Source of the DNA: Linnemannia hyalina
Lineage: Eukaryota > Mortierellomycota > Mortierellomycetes > Mortierellales > Mortierellaceae
Length of the DNA: 64,000 nt
Reading direction: 5' to 3'
Assembly (NCBI GenBank): GCA_019671135.1
Contig: JAHRHY010000001.1
Coordinates: forward strand, 1,116,001 to 1,180,000
Program-made: the position numbers and the translations under genes
Shown: piece after piece, positions 11,101 through 22,809 of the stretch
Layout of the letters: each line of letters begins with the position of its first letter
How positions within the stretch are numbered: the stretch's first letter is position 1
Notes under the pieces: model-generated
What the model was told of the DNA's origin: nothing
The model's database searches: none
The model's input: the letters and a program-made list of their open reading frames with translations, nothing else

Positions 11101-14100
11101 AATACATGAAAGGACACTTGCTGCTATAACTCATTCTAACCCATTGTCGTGCCATTGTCTGGATACGGTTTATAGCACTGCGGTGGTGCAATCTCTACGA
11201 CGACTGCCAGTATTGTCCCACAAACTACTGCTCCTACATCAACGGACTTTGCCTATTTGACACGGACAAAGGCAAAAACGCACAGGTCTTGGCGGGAAAC
11301 TCGAATGATGTGCCTAAGAATGGAACAATACAGGATTTGCTCCGCCAACAACCTCAGCTCAAGGGACAGGTTCAAAATTCAGATATCTGCCCATCTCGGA
11401 CTGCACTCGATCTAACCAACCCTTATTCGGGAACCATCCAGTCGGGACAAGAGATTTCCTTCAGGGTCTACATCGACTCTGCCGACTTGAATATCCAGTA
11501 CGAGATCAGGACTCTCCCTACGTCAGCGTTGGAGTTCAAATCACTGAACGTCTGGGAGGGGTTCATGAACATGTACTGGCGGGCGGACCATGCATTGACG
11601 GGCGACTCTTGGAACACCACAGCCTCCGATCCCTCGGCCCTTGATCTGCCCACAATGTCTAGTAACTCGAGCGACGGTCCTGTAATTGGACCTGGAGGTT
11701 TGCTGAACACGAGTGAGCTGATGAACCGATGGACAAAGTACTCGGGCCTGGATAATAATCCTTCCACCTCCGCCATTCAAGGCGACACGTCCTACATCTA
11801 CTTTTTGGCCTCGGATCCACGTCGGTTTGTAGGATACTATGTCTTTTCGCTGACGAACTACAACCCGACGTCACTCTCCTTCTCGGTGACAGTGACGCTG
11901 TTGAATCACCCAACGTCAGTCGACAAGCCTCCCGGAGCACGGTTCAACATGGCGACGTTGGGGTTTTTCATGCTTGGATTTATCCTTGCAGTTGTGCTGT
12001 TGATTCTCACGGCGCGCAAGATTCGTCAGCTGGTCGAGGACAGGGACGCGTCGCACCGTATGGCGGAGATGCAGTTGTTGGTAGACGAGGATGATGGCAG
12101 GCGTCGAAACAACCGAGGCGGACTCAATGGTGGGATGTCCTTGACCCAGATGGATGGGTCAATCTTGCTGAAGAAGCCTCTATACCGGATCGTTGTCGGA
12201 GTTCAGGATATGGGCAAGGAGGTGTTTGGGATTTCGAGATCGAATCTGCGACATCGACATGTTCGTGGCGATGGGTCACCTGGAGGCATGAAGGGTCAAG
12301 GCAGGCCTGATTCTAAGAGTAAAGGAACGACTACAGCAACAGCAGCTTTGCCTCGATCATTGTCGCATTCGACTGACGTTCAATCCATCGTTAAAGTGCA
12401 GGATCCAACATCACCGCCACGAGAGAAACGCTCGCGCGTTCGATCGGATTTTATTCGAGACATTGGATCAACACCGCTGCCGTTGACGGCCGCTGAGGAA
12501 TCAATGATGGAGAAGGAGGCAAGTGCTCTCGCGAGATCATTATCCTTTGTCGACTCAGCCTCCACTCCTGATCGCGCGAACGTGACTGGGATTAACTCGA
12601 GCGACAAGGATCGGAACAGGACTGGAGCTCCTCAGAGCTCGCTCCGGGCCAAAAGTGAGCCTTCTCTCATCCGGCAGGCTAGCATTCGGAACGAACAACA
12701 AAACAACAGGGATTCATCAAATCAGGACACAACCCCGCAACGCGCCTCCAACAACCTTGCCGAGCCAGCATTGCAACGCGGATGGTCGCTGAGGAGTCTT
12801 GGGAGGAACTCTTCGCTCTCGCGATCGTACAGCCATCGATCCATGACGACCACGGCCGAGGAGCGAGAAGGCTTGACAAATCAGCAGGCCAGTATCGAAG
12901 AGGAGGATCCAGCAGCTGGTAACGGTGGAGTTTCGAGTAGGGGTTCGTTCGACAGTGAGCAGGAGATTGTCGATCTGGGCAAACTTTTGTCTCCAACGGA
13001 TCTGTTGCAGCAGCGTCAAGAACAGATCGAGAAACGTTCTCGGGAGGAAGAGGAATCTCGGTGGCGACAGCGACGGCGACGGAATCCTACCAAAGTGCAA
13101 CCGATTTCGGTTGAACCTCTACCGTTCCATTCTGGTCTTGTGCCGCGGACCATGACGCATTTCAAGAAATATCGCCGAAACCTTGCTAAGCAACAGCGGC
13201 GACAACAACAAGTGCAGCAGCAGCAGCAGCAGCAACAGCGGCAACAGCGGCAACAATATCGAGGACAAGAGCAAGGACATCAACCTTCCATGTCGAGGCA
13301 GCAGTCGAACGAGTCATTTGGATCGAAACGGCGCTCGCCTATACCTCCCACTCATCTGGAGCCACTGGGTCAACATCAAGTCCGAGCTACAAAGTCGCAA
13401 GGATCGCTACGGGAAGTTTGCAAGGTGGCGTCTCGGATGGCTTCAAGGAGTCATGGCGACATCTTTCCGAGGAACACAGATGTGGAGGCAGATGATGTGG
13501 CGGTGGTAGAGTCAGGGCCAAAGTCTTTGGTGGAGAGGAAGTCCTTGCCGCAGCTCGGATGGAGCGGGAAGGATGAGCAGCTTGAGGATTTGGAGGCGGC
13601 CATTGAGTTGAGACAGCTGTCTGTTTCTGCGCGTGGTGGTGGTGGTGGTGGTGGTGGTGGGGGTAGTAGTGGCAGCGGCGTTGGGGTTAGTGTTGCCGGT
13701 CAAGGACTTGATACGGCTGAGCGCATTGTGGATGACGAATATAGTGACGAGGGTCTAGGTGGAGGTGGACCATTAGGATCACCGTTTTCGTCGCCTGTCC
13801 AAGAGCGGGCCAATAAGCTGCAAGTTCAACAGTCGGACCAGCCTCGTCCAGGACAGCAGGATGCGCGTGATAGTGGTGGTGGTGGTGGTCAGAAGCAGAA
13901 GAGACTGATCAAGATGAGAGGTCGTCAGGAGTATGAGCCCGGCCCGCTGTTGGCGATGAATTTCTTGATTGTCTTTCCTGGTGATTCAGGATCCAGGAAG
14001 GTCAGTCAACAGGGCGGCGGCGGTGGTACCAAAGCCAGTCATGGGGCAGAGGCGGGAGTTGTAGAGGAAGCGGATGTGGAAGTGGAAGTGGAAGTGGACG

Positions 14101-14393
14101 AGGTGGTAGTGGTAGAGAAGGACGATAATGGAGATACCCTGTACAATAGCGAGAAGCGGTTGCCGCCGATGGCGATTGGGACGGTGTTTGTGCCGGACCC
14201 GGTCCGGTGGTGGGCCTACAAGGCCAAACAACAGCTGGATCGACAAAAGTTTGAGCGGCAACTGCGGAGGATGCATAACAAGCAGAGCAGGAGCAAGGAT
14301 AAGGATAAGTTGCATGTTTATCAGCAGCAGCAGCAGGGGGAGGAGGGGGAGGTCAAGTCAGCGTCGGTGTCTAAAGGTCGGCGAGGGTCGTGA
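8114..14393 (+). CDS. Attractin-like membrane protein: CUB, EGF-like, kelch repeats, PSI-like, one TM
   Basis: Eight exons: 8114-8763, 9100-9284, 9392-9490, 9604-9741, 9836-10147, 10270-10740, 10850-11074 and 11176-14393, giving 1765 residues in an unbroken frame. Domain order: signal sequence or anchor (LVLFISFQLLASLPP), a Ser/Asn-rich stretch, a CUB-type domain (YLTLYDGP ... CGN), a Cys-rich EGF-like module (CTVCTTSGRGTC ... CICNTQYTGAVC), kelch repeats (YIMGG, YIYGG, YVFGG, YYFGG, VMYGG, YIFGG with following NRW motifs), a PSI-like Cys cluster (RWCNLYDDCQYCPTNYC), then a single TM at about 952-974 (GFFMLGFILAVVLLILTA). The final 790 residues are cytoplasmic-type, Ser/Arg/Gln-rich, with poly-Gln and poly-Gly. 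This is the order of animal attractin. Function is unknown; an adhesion or sensing role at the cell surface is inference. The large last exon carries both the TM and the tail. Confidence 0.85.
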
Positions 14394-14580
14394 TGGGATG
14401 GATGGTGGGAGGTAGGAGGTTGGGACGGTGTTACATGTACCATACCTAATAGTAAACCATTCGCGTCTCCTTTTTTTTTTATATTGAACATTGTCATTGC
14501 GAACTCTTCAGCTTATCAATAGTAGGTTGATTTATTATTCGAGTATGTACAAAAACTATGAGGATGCTTTTCAGTGAAGC
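14394..14580. other. Short convergent intergenic region
   Basis: 187 bp between the stop codons of two convergent genes. It contains a T10 run and AT-rich sequence and must hold both 3' ends, so the two transcripts probably overlap or nearly abut. Confidence 0.5.
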
Positions 14581-15804
14581 TTAGAGAGCACTATTGCTAC
14601 CGGCACCGCTGCTGGAGGGAAAGGTGTCGACGGCGACAGTTTGTGGAGGGTACGGATCTGAAGCTGGAGCAGGATAAGTCGGGCAAGGCTGCTGGAGCTG
14701 CAACGGCTGCGCTGATTGTGGAAAGGGTGGGGGCAGGTAGGCCTGTTGTGGTTGGTAGGCTTGTTGGTAGGCCATTTGGGGTGTTTTCTGGTCACCCTGG
14801 ACTTGTTGGTACTGCATTTGAGGCGTGGGCTGGCCTTGTTGGTACTGAGGTTGGGGAGTAGCCTGGTAGTACCGTTGCTGAGCCTGGTCGTAGCCGTTAT
14901 TGTTGTCGTTCATCTGGTAAGACGTCATCTCTGGCTGCTGCTGCTGCTGCTGATAGGTACCGTCTTGATAGACATTAGCAGGACCTGGAGCAGAGGTGGG
15001 TGCTGCAGAAGTCATGTAAGCAGACGAGGTGGACGGAGGGACATAGTTCGGGTCGGTAATGTTACTGTTCGAGATTCCATGGGAGGATTTGGACCTTTTG
15101 GTGGAGGGGACGACGGTAGTTTGGCCGGCAGTGTCGAGGGTGTTGGTGGTGAGGACGGGGCGGCCCAAGAGTTGGAAGACTTCTAGGAACATAATTAGGA
15201 CCCAGAAGCCAGCCATTATTCCTGCGGTGATTAGTGCGCCGTACAGGGCTACATTGATGAGAACGTGGGAGAATGAAAGTGAACTGGTAAGTACAGTAAA
15301 AGCTGAAGGGACTTGGACTTTGAAACACCAGCGTACGATGACGACGAAAAGCTTACAGCTAAAGTTCTTGTTTGAGCGACAGGAATCAATGCTGTCCTCC
15401 AAAAGCGTGCACGCCTTATTCAGCCCCAACCCAATCTCACCACACATCGCAAACGACAGCAACGCCAACAGACCCGAAAAGAACACCACCGACAACGACA
15501 ACCCCGTCGGCGAGAACTCGTCCTTCCTATGCAAGACCATACACAAGAAGATCAAGAACATTAAAGAGAAACCCGCGGTGATGGCGGCGGCGATGATGGG
15601 GAAGAGACAGAAGCCATTGTTATAGACCACCACGTCGCCATCCATGGTCACGTAGAGGAGACAGACGTTGTTGAGGTAGCGATCGAATGTGATTTTGCCG
15701 TTGACGCTGACGAGGCCCATGACGATGAGGGAGCAGAGGAGGGTGCAGAGGAGGCAGATTAGGATTAGGATTTGGCGGATCCTTGCTGCGCTTGTGCCGG
15801 ACAT
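14581..15804 (-). CDS. Four-span membrane protein with Gln/Tyr-rich cytoplasmic tail
   Basis: The start at MSGTSAARIRQ gives 407 residues if unspliced. A 108-bp intron (15249-15356; donor GTAAGC, acceptor TAG) would shorten it in frame to 371. I prefer the spliced form, because the removed segment has no family-like character and its ends are good splice signals. Four hydrophobic helices are visible: ILILICLLCTLLCSLIVMG, CLFPIIAAAITAGFSLMF, LSLSVVFFSGLLALLSF and ALITAGIMAGFWVLIMFLEV. A Cys-containing loop lies between helices 3 and 4. The 150-residue C-terminal tail is rich in Gln, Tyr and Pro. The layout recalls fungal SUR7/PalI-type or tetraspan-like proteins, but I see no diagnostic motif, so function is open. 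It is transcribed away from the orphan gene at 17078. Confidence 0.75.
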   Translation of the reverse strand: MSGTSAARIRQILILICLLCTLLCSLIVMGLVSVNGKITFDRYLNNVCLLYVTMDGDVVVYNNGFCLFPIIAAAITAGFSLMFLIFLCMVLHRKDEFSPTGLSLSVVFFSGLLALLSFAMCGEIGLGLNKACTLLEDSIDSCRSNKNFSCKLFVVIVRWCFKVQVPSAFTVLTSSLSFSHVLINVALYGALITAGIMAGFWVLIMFLEVFQLLGRPVLTTNTLDTAGQTTVVPSTKRSKSSHGISNSNITDPNYVPPSTSSAYMTSAAPTSAPGPANVYQDGTYQQQQQQPEMTSYQMNDNNNGYDQAQQRYYQATPQPQYQQGQPTPQMQYQQVQGDQKTPQMAYQQAYQPQQAYLPPPFPQSAQPLQLQQPCPTYPAPASDPYPPQTVAVDTFPSSSGAGSNSAL

Positions 15805-17077
15805 TTTAGGGTTATTTTGGTTTGTTTTGTTTAATGGGAAGGGTGGGGAGTGGGAAGTGAAGGAAGAAGGGTAGATGGGGAACAATAAGAAGGTGTCAGG
15901 AGAAGAAAACCAAGGAGAATAAAAAGAGAGAATGAGCAAGAGATAAAAAAAATGACGGATGGTGAGAGATTGTCTAATGAAAAGAGTGCCCAACCCAACA
16001 CTACACACTCGCCCTACCGCGTAACTTGCATTGGCGCTCAACATGTCTCAGCCTTCGTCATCATCCCATCCATGGCCACCCAATAATACGTATTCTGGTC
16101 CAAATGACTCGTTGCTTCATTATTCCAGTGCACTCTAAAAAAAATAAGAAAAAAAGTCGTTTCGCATTTGAACCTTGCTATCATGTCAGCAGCCTTTATG
16201 ATGGCTAAAACGTCCCTGAGAGCTGGTAGGCAAGTCGGGGTTGGTGATATCAAAAATAGTTGGAGGGAGAGTACTGACACGATTCCTACGGTAGGGAAGA
16301 AGTAGGCCTTGGTCCTTGGATGATTTTTGCGACTTTGCCACCATAAAAAAAATCTTTCTTCTTTCCAGTGTTGCTTCAACTGCGGCGACTTTTGTTGGCC
16401 CTCGTTTTCATCTGGCGTACGTCGGTCTTGGTCCTCAGACTAATGTTTTCGACTGCGGGTCTGTGTGTCTGCTGCGTGTCTGTGTGTCTGCGCTCAGGTT
16501 TATATGCCTGGGATATGCAATTGAGTTTGCGAAATGGAGAGAAGAGGTTTATGGAGTGAAGACATACATGATTGCCGCAAGCCGTCCTGAGAATGAACGT
16601 GAGCCCAGTGGAGGAGACATACATGTCCATGTCATTCGGAGAGTGGTGCAAAAGGCGTGATGGAAGTAAGACAGCGTGAGGGTCAGAGCACTCGTGTGTG
16701 CCTTTCCCCCCTCTCTCTCCCCCTTTCCTTGTGTGTCTGCCTCGCCTCCTTCTCTCGGGTGTCGTTTCTGTCGTCGTATTTGCCCTTGTGTCTCCGAGGA
16801 CTCGCTTTCACACTTGTTTGACTCTGTCCCCTTCTTTCTCTTTTTTCTTTCTTTCTTCTTTTTATACTTACACATGCACACACCCTGCTTCTCATTCTCT
16901 CTTTCTTCTTCACTCCACTCTTTCTTCTTCACTCCGCTCTTTGCACACATTCACACATCAACTTTCTTTCCCACTCCTACTCTCACATTCACTCCTTTCT
17001 TTTCTTTCAAAGCTACGCCCATTCAAAACAACTTCGCCAGGCAGACAACCTTTACTTTACTCTAACCAAACCATACC
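15805..17077. other. Divergent intergenic region, no gene seen
   Basis: 1.27 kb between divergent genes. The right third (about 16680-17060) is a strong pyrimidine tract with CA spacing, typical of a promoter and leader for the gene at 17078. Several 60-130-codon open frames on both strands lack any recognisable motif or splice partner and are not called. Confidence 0.5.
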
Positions 17078-20000
17078 ATGACCCATTCGACGACGGCTCG
17101 CACAGCTGCACAGGCGGAAGAGCAGGCCAGCTACCTCGCCAGTATGTACCCTCCATGGACTCTCTTACACATGCTGCTCCAGCACCACAAACCCCTTCTA
17201 TCGACCTCACTTCTCGAGGCACTCCTCGACAACCCCTTCTCCTCGCCTTTGCCCGCTGTCACAACCTCTACCACTGTAATACCTTCTTCCTTGTCCGCCA
17301 ATCCTTTGCCGTCACACTTCCCGGCCACGCCATGGTCAGAGAGCACGTCAGAGCCCACCCATTCGCTTCGACGCCCAAGGGCAAAACTGTCAAGGTACTT
17401 GATCCAACGACTCCACTTTGGATACTATGGAAACAAAAGCCTCTTCTCCGAGTCTGCCGTCCGCTACCTGACTGCGCGAGCTCGGCTCGAGTACGGTTAC
17501 TTTGCCATCCGGGGTCGAGCCTTCTGGAACGTCAGCCAGGAAGACATCGACAGCCATCAACCACCACCAGAAGAGGACGAAAGGGGCGACAAAGAGGTCC
17601 GGGACAAAAAGTCAAAAGGATCCTCATCCTCAAGAGCACAACAATCACACCAACAACAGCAACAGTCTGGCCAAAGTGCAGGATCAGAAGGCGTTGATCC
17701 AACAGCAAACAAGGACGACGACCTCGCCGCCCTAACCAACTCGGAGTCATCGACTAGTCTGGGACGTCAACAGGGACACGGCGTAGGAGGAACGAGCGCT
17801 GATAGCAAAACAGAGCAACTCAACAAACAGGATCAGCAACAAAAGATGGCCAAGGCACATCGGAGGTGTGAGGCGCGGGAGGAAATACTACTTATGATGG
17901 AGGTCACTCGATTCTGCGAACGCAACTTGCCTAGCAATTTCACGTTAGAGTCGCTCTCACCAGCTTTGCCCCTCTTTGGACGGCTCGAGACAGGGATCTA
18001 CTGGCGACAGGTTGCCTTTACAAAGTGGATCAATTCGGTCGAGGGTCTGAGCAATGCACAGTTGGCCAGGATACCCCCTTCACCGTTTCTTTGTCGGCGG
18101 GTCGATGCAGCCTGGATGGAGCACATGGAGCAATTGCCAACGAACGAGACACCTATCCTTTTGCCGAGTCAAAAATCCAGAAACCGAGTCCAGCAGGAAC
18201 TACACTGTGCACAGGACGATGCTCGCCTGTTCCAGATTGCCTCGGGGATCTTTGAGGGACTTGCGACTCATCCTAGAAAGTCCAGGAAACCAGCTCGACC
18301 GCTCATCGACGGACCATTCAAACTCTCCCTGGATATTCTTAAGAGTCTAATCGTCGACTATGGGTATCTGCCCTTGCCCGAGGACGACATGCAACGAAAG
18401 ATTCATTACAGAGGCGGCGACAGGATTCCAACAGGGGATCAGGAGTCGTTCCCGAGTGATGGATCCCATGTGGTCAACAGGCGGGGTCTGAAGGGTGAGG
18501 GGACGTCCATTTGGTACTTTTATGATCTCCAACGTATCGAGATCATCGTGGTCTACTTGATGTTCCGAGCACCGGAGGTTTTGAACTGGATGTTTGAGCG
18601 TGGATTCGAGTTAGAGCCACCATTGGGACCAGGAGGACCAACCTTTTCTCGAACGCTTCTGTTGCAGTGCTGCTTGCCTGGATGTCATGCGATGGTCCGC
18701 CATATCTACCGATCGTCTCCAACGGCCGCCTTCATGAGCCCAATCATTATCATCAGTCGAGTGAACGAAGAGCTCCTGGGCCTTGGCAACAAACCTAGAC
18801 ACGTCGAGTTCCAGAGACAGGACTTTGTCGAGGCACTCAAAGGGGTCCCAGCAGTTTACCTGGCGGATTCTCTCGCCATCCTCATAGGCGTCGGCATGGA
18901 CACCACGGTAGTTCAGGATCGACTCACGGAACTATTACAAATCTCGGGAGGTCCCGCATCTTTGGATGTTGAAAAATCTGTCTTGAGCATGCTGGTAGGT
19001 GTCTCATGATTTCTTGGAGCGAGCGCTGATATTGCATAATAGAAAAACGCTGAACTTTTTACTGATAACGCATCGTTTGGTTGTTCACAATGACAATAGC
19101 ACAAGCAAGCGAGCAAGCCATCGCCCTCTGGACTGAACAACGATCCGCTGCTAGCAATGCTGGATATTCGGCTGGAGCCTACGGAGACATCGCGAGGAGA
19201 CGGCTACATGAACCCCCAATTGCTTCAACGAGTTTCGGGTGCAGATTTAGTGAACAAGGCAATCCAGGAGGCCTTTGCTGTGCAGATGGATATGTCCAGA
19301 GTCCGAGATCGGCAATGGAAGACGGCTTTTGAGGAGATCCTTATTGAGTTTGAAACAGGGTCATGGCGGGTGCATCCTAACGTGTCCGAGTGGATCCTGG
19401 ATAACTTGGATTCGTCCCAGGCGGCTTTCAATGTTTGCTTTGATCATGCCCTGATCGAGGCCCTGGCGGGTATCCTAGAGTGGAACGAAGCACAAGTGGT
19501 CAGGTTGAGGGATTGGGTCCAGCACCAGGAGAACGAGGCCGAGATGAAATGCATCCCGGCGGGTAGCCGATGGGCGGAGGTCAAAAGGCGACTGTTGACT
19601 GTCTCAGGGGATCTTTTGGGTGGAAGCAGGGATGGGATGGAGGGTATTCAGTACGAAAGTGTGTCAAGGCATGGAACGTCACCAGAGAGCTGGATTGGGC
19701 TCAATATCGAGTGGACAACCAACGAGGAGGTGGACCAGACTACCGAGGAGATTGTTGCCAGCATGCCTCAGGGGAGCGAGTTGGTCAGGGTGAGCCAAGA
19801 TGGCCATTTGATGTTGGATAATGGATGTCTTGATCAAAGGCTTTTGTTCTGCGATCCTTTGTCAGGCGAGTTCCCCGCGTTGAACACCAATGGTAACGTG
19901 CACGAGTTTCTGAGGAGGGATGCTATCGTGGAGGAGAAGCATCTGATTTGGTTGGCGCTCGGACTGGTGACAGAGTCCTTCCAAGGAGAGCGGGTTGTTG

Positions 20001-20512
20001 AGGTTCGGCAGCACGGACAGAGTGAAGAGACAACCATTCCGTCAGGTCGTTCTGTGCTGTCCAAAATGGTGTGCTCGCCTGAGGCGTACCAGTTGGTGTG
20101 GATGGTGGTCGTGGCATATCTCCGACAGACGGCGACATTGACGGATGAGAGAAGTAGCACTCCTGTGGCGACGACGTCGACGACATTGGCAGGGTGGACA
20201 AACGATTCTCTGTCGTGGATAAGCTTAGAGGAAGGGGAGGAGCAACGGTCGAAGCGCGAATATGATCGTGGCAACAGTTCTGTACGATCAGCCACCCCAA
20301 CACCCTCGCACGGATCGTTTACGTCGTGGGTGTCGAAGGTCAGGGCGTTGAAGCTGTTGTTGACGGACCGACTGGGACTGGATGCGTGGCTGATGATTGA
20401 GATACTGAGAGAGATTGAAGGCGACCTTGAGGACGCAGCGATTATCGAGGACCTGGATAGCAGCGACCAGGACGACAGCGACAATGATAGCGAAGATGAC
20501 GACGAGGCCTAA
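17078..20512 (+). CDS. Large hypothetical protein with acidic C terminus
   Basis: Two exons, 17078-18994 and 19100-20512, join at phase 0 (donor GTAGGT, acceptor ATAG) to 1109 residues. I do not recognise the family. It looks soluble and mainly helical, with no signal peptide or membrane span. Features: a Ser/Thr/Pro-rich stretch at about 65-105, a Gln/Ser-rich low-complexity insert at about 155-255, then two long, well-ordered segments rich in Trp, Leu and Phe (for example YFYDLQRIEIIVVYLMF and VLNWMFERGFELEPP). It ends in a run of Asp/Glu (DSSDQDDSDNDSEDDDEA). The VLNWMFERG pattern faintly recalls ankyrin-type helical repeats, but no repeat periodicity is visible. Acidic tails are common in nuclear or chromatin-associated proteins; that is only a hint. 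Confidence 0.8.
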
Positions 20513-20880
20513 TCTTTTACTTTTGGAACAGCCAATAGAAATGTTCATATAAAAAGAAGCAACGAACGAGAGAGTCCTTGACACCTGCACCACCTCTCCC
20601 TTCTCTCTTCTGCTTCTCCCTCTTTCTCTCCTCTGTCGTACTGTAATTCTCCATCCTTCGTCGTCTCCTTTTTACCCCATGTAAACATATAAACCTGTTC
20701 TCTGAGGGAATAGGTCATGTGCTCCTCGTGCTTGTGCTTTTCTTCACTTTTATCGACTCTCCGTCAAACTCATCTTTTTCGTTATCCTTTCCTTCTTCCT
20801 TCCATCCCTCTCTCCCACCACCTCATCTTCCTCTACTAGAGCATCACCTTCCTATCAGCAACCCTAATCCATCTGCAACC
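20513..20880. other. Intergenic, leader of YKT6
   Basis: Pyrimidine-rich from about 20590 onwards, leading to the YKT6 start (CAACC before ATG). No other gene is visible. Confidence 0.5.
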
Positions 20881-21983
20881 ATGAAGATCTACGCCATCTA
20901 CGTCGTCCACAACAACATCAAGCCCGCCAAGGCCATCGTCGACGCCAAGGACTTGACCAGTTTTGGCTTCTTCCAGCGCTCCAGGTAGGGCTCCTCCCAC
21001 CTCCTTCCATTCCCTTCTACGTCTGCCTTCTTGTCCCCCTGCCCTGTCTGTCTGTCTGTCTGTCTGCCTGTGTGTTTGTCTCGTGAGTGTGCCCACCTCC
21101 TTCACACACACACACTCTCATTCCCTCACCTGAGGTCACGCCAAGACAGTTCGGCAAAAAAAAAAAAAAAAAAAAAAAAAGACAAAACGATGACAACACA
21201 CATTCAGCATATGAACATTTTAGTATTCCTCTATTAGACTACGTGGCAAGTTGCTAACTGCCGTTTACAACTTTTCTGTATGTCGACTCTTGAACACTGC
21301 ATCATACTAATATTAGCATCGGAGAGTTCATGACCTTCATGGCCCAGACCATTGCTGAGAAGACTCAGCCCGGTCAACGTCAAAGCATTGAAGAGTCCAG
21401 TAAGTTTTTTTTTTTTCTTGTATCGAACAAGTCTAAACTTATGAGACTGAGCTAGAAAAAAAAAGAGTTGACTTTATTTGCGATAGAAGGAAAAACAAGA
21501 CCTTACTTGGTTTTATTCAATCACTCACTCCTTCTTCTCTTCCTCTCTCGCTCTCTACCCCCTTTCTTCAACTTTTTAGACTATGTGGGCCATGTGTATG
21601 CTAGAGCAGAGGGCGTTGCAGGAGTCGTGATCACGGACAAGGAATACCCCCCTCGCGTGGCATTTTCGCTTCTCAACAAGATCCTGGACGAGTTCACAAC
21701 TCGGTTCCCTAACAACCAGCTCTGGACACCCGAGCAGTGCTCGTACCCGGAATTGCAGCAGTACATTGTGACCTACCAGGATCCCAAGCAGGGCGACACT
21801 ATTATGAAGGTCCAGCGCGAGTTGGACGAGACCAAGATCATCCTTCATAAGACCATCGAGTCTGTCCTGGAGCGTGGCGAGAAGATGGAGAGCCTTGTCG
21901 AGCGCTCGGATGTACTCTCGAGTCAGTCCAAGATGTTCTACAAGACTGCCAAGAAGCAGAATGCATGCTGTATCATCTGCTAA
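20881..21983 (+). CDS. YKT6: R-SNARE YKT6
   Basis: Exons 20881-20984, 21317-21399 and 21580-21983 give 196 residues, the normal YKT6 length. YKT6 is a lipid-anchored SNARE acting in ER-Golgi, vacuole/endosome and autophagosome fusion. Seen: an N-terminal longin domain beginning MKIYAIYVV, with [14 protein letters not shown] across the first splice. A C-terminal R-SNARE helix follows ([20 protein letters not shown], with the central Arg-type layer in SVLERGEKM). The terminus is CCIIC. The cysteine four from the end fits the prenylated CaaX position and the one before it the palmitoylation site. The final residue is Cys rather than the common Met, Ser or Asn. The first intron (332 bp) holds a TGTC microsatellite and 25 consecutive A. 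Confidence 0.97.
21046..21180. repeat. TGTC microsatellite and A25 run in YKT6 intron 1
   Basis: About five copies of TGTC (21046-21066) and an uninterrupted run of 25 A (21156-21180). Homopolymers this long are error-prone in sequencing, so the length is approximate. Confidence 0.85.
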
Positions 21984-22809
21984 GCTGGATTGAAAGATAA
22001 ACAGGATCCCTCCGACTTTCTCTTTGTCGCATACAAACAGGCAGGGATAGTACGGATGGAGGGCTGTCAACTTTCGCTAGCAATGGAGCAGGATCAATCA
22101 TGGGGAGCCGAGGAGTAATAATTGACCAGGAGAAATACCGATGAGGCGACTCTATACTTTGTAATAAACGAGAACAACCAAGACGAGCAACACTTCAAGT
22201 GTGTATGGTGTTTATGGGATTTCTGTGACGATCACATGAATTGCTACCATGCACGCAGTGCCTCCTTCCTTTCCTCTAAAACTGACCTGTGGGTGTGGAG
22301 AAAACCATTGACCCGGGAATAAGAATAAGCCGCCACCAAAACATCCGATCGGATATCTGCGCAGGGCAAAAGTACGAAAAGCCACGTCGTCCATTAGAAC
22401 GTCTACACTTTCTCTCCCCTCTTTCTGTCGATCCATTAAAAGCCCTCCCTTGTAGTGGAATGAACCAGAAACATAAAAGGGACCATTATCCACATTTTCT
22501 CTTGTAACACGTGTAGATGGGCCTCTCTCGTTGGATCCCGATCGCTCTGTTCGCTGAGGAAAAAAATTGCCTTATTCGAACGCTCTTCCACTCCCTTCCA
22601 CGGGTGAAGTCGCTGTTCTTTTTTTGTTTGTTCACAACATGGAACAAATGAACAACCACCAACCCGGTCCACACAAAACACTCACAAGTTAGCACGCTTG
22701 AACTCAATGTTTTTTTGTTGGGTAACAAAAAAAAGATGCCCCTCTATTATGTATATTTTATGAATTGGTTAAGAAAATGGCAAAGCTACCAAAAAGTTTA
22801 CAGCGCAGT
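21984..22809. other. Convergent intergenic region, no gene seen
   Basis: 826 bp between the convergent YKT6 and CHCH-protein genes. AT-rich with AATAAA-like sequences (for example near 22160). Open frames on both strands show no family resemblance. Confidence 0.5.

Noticed and set aside
16316..16660. 114-codon plus-strand open frame between divergent genes
   Set aside because: No family resemblance, no paired exon, and it lies in an intergenic region with similar frames on the other strand.
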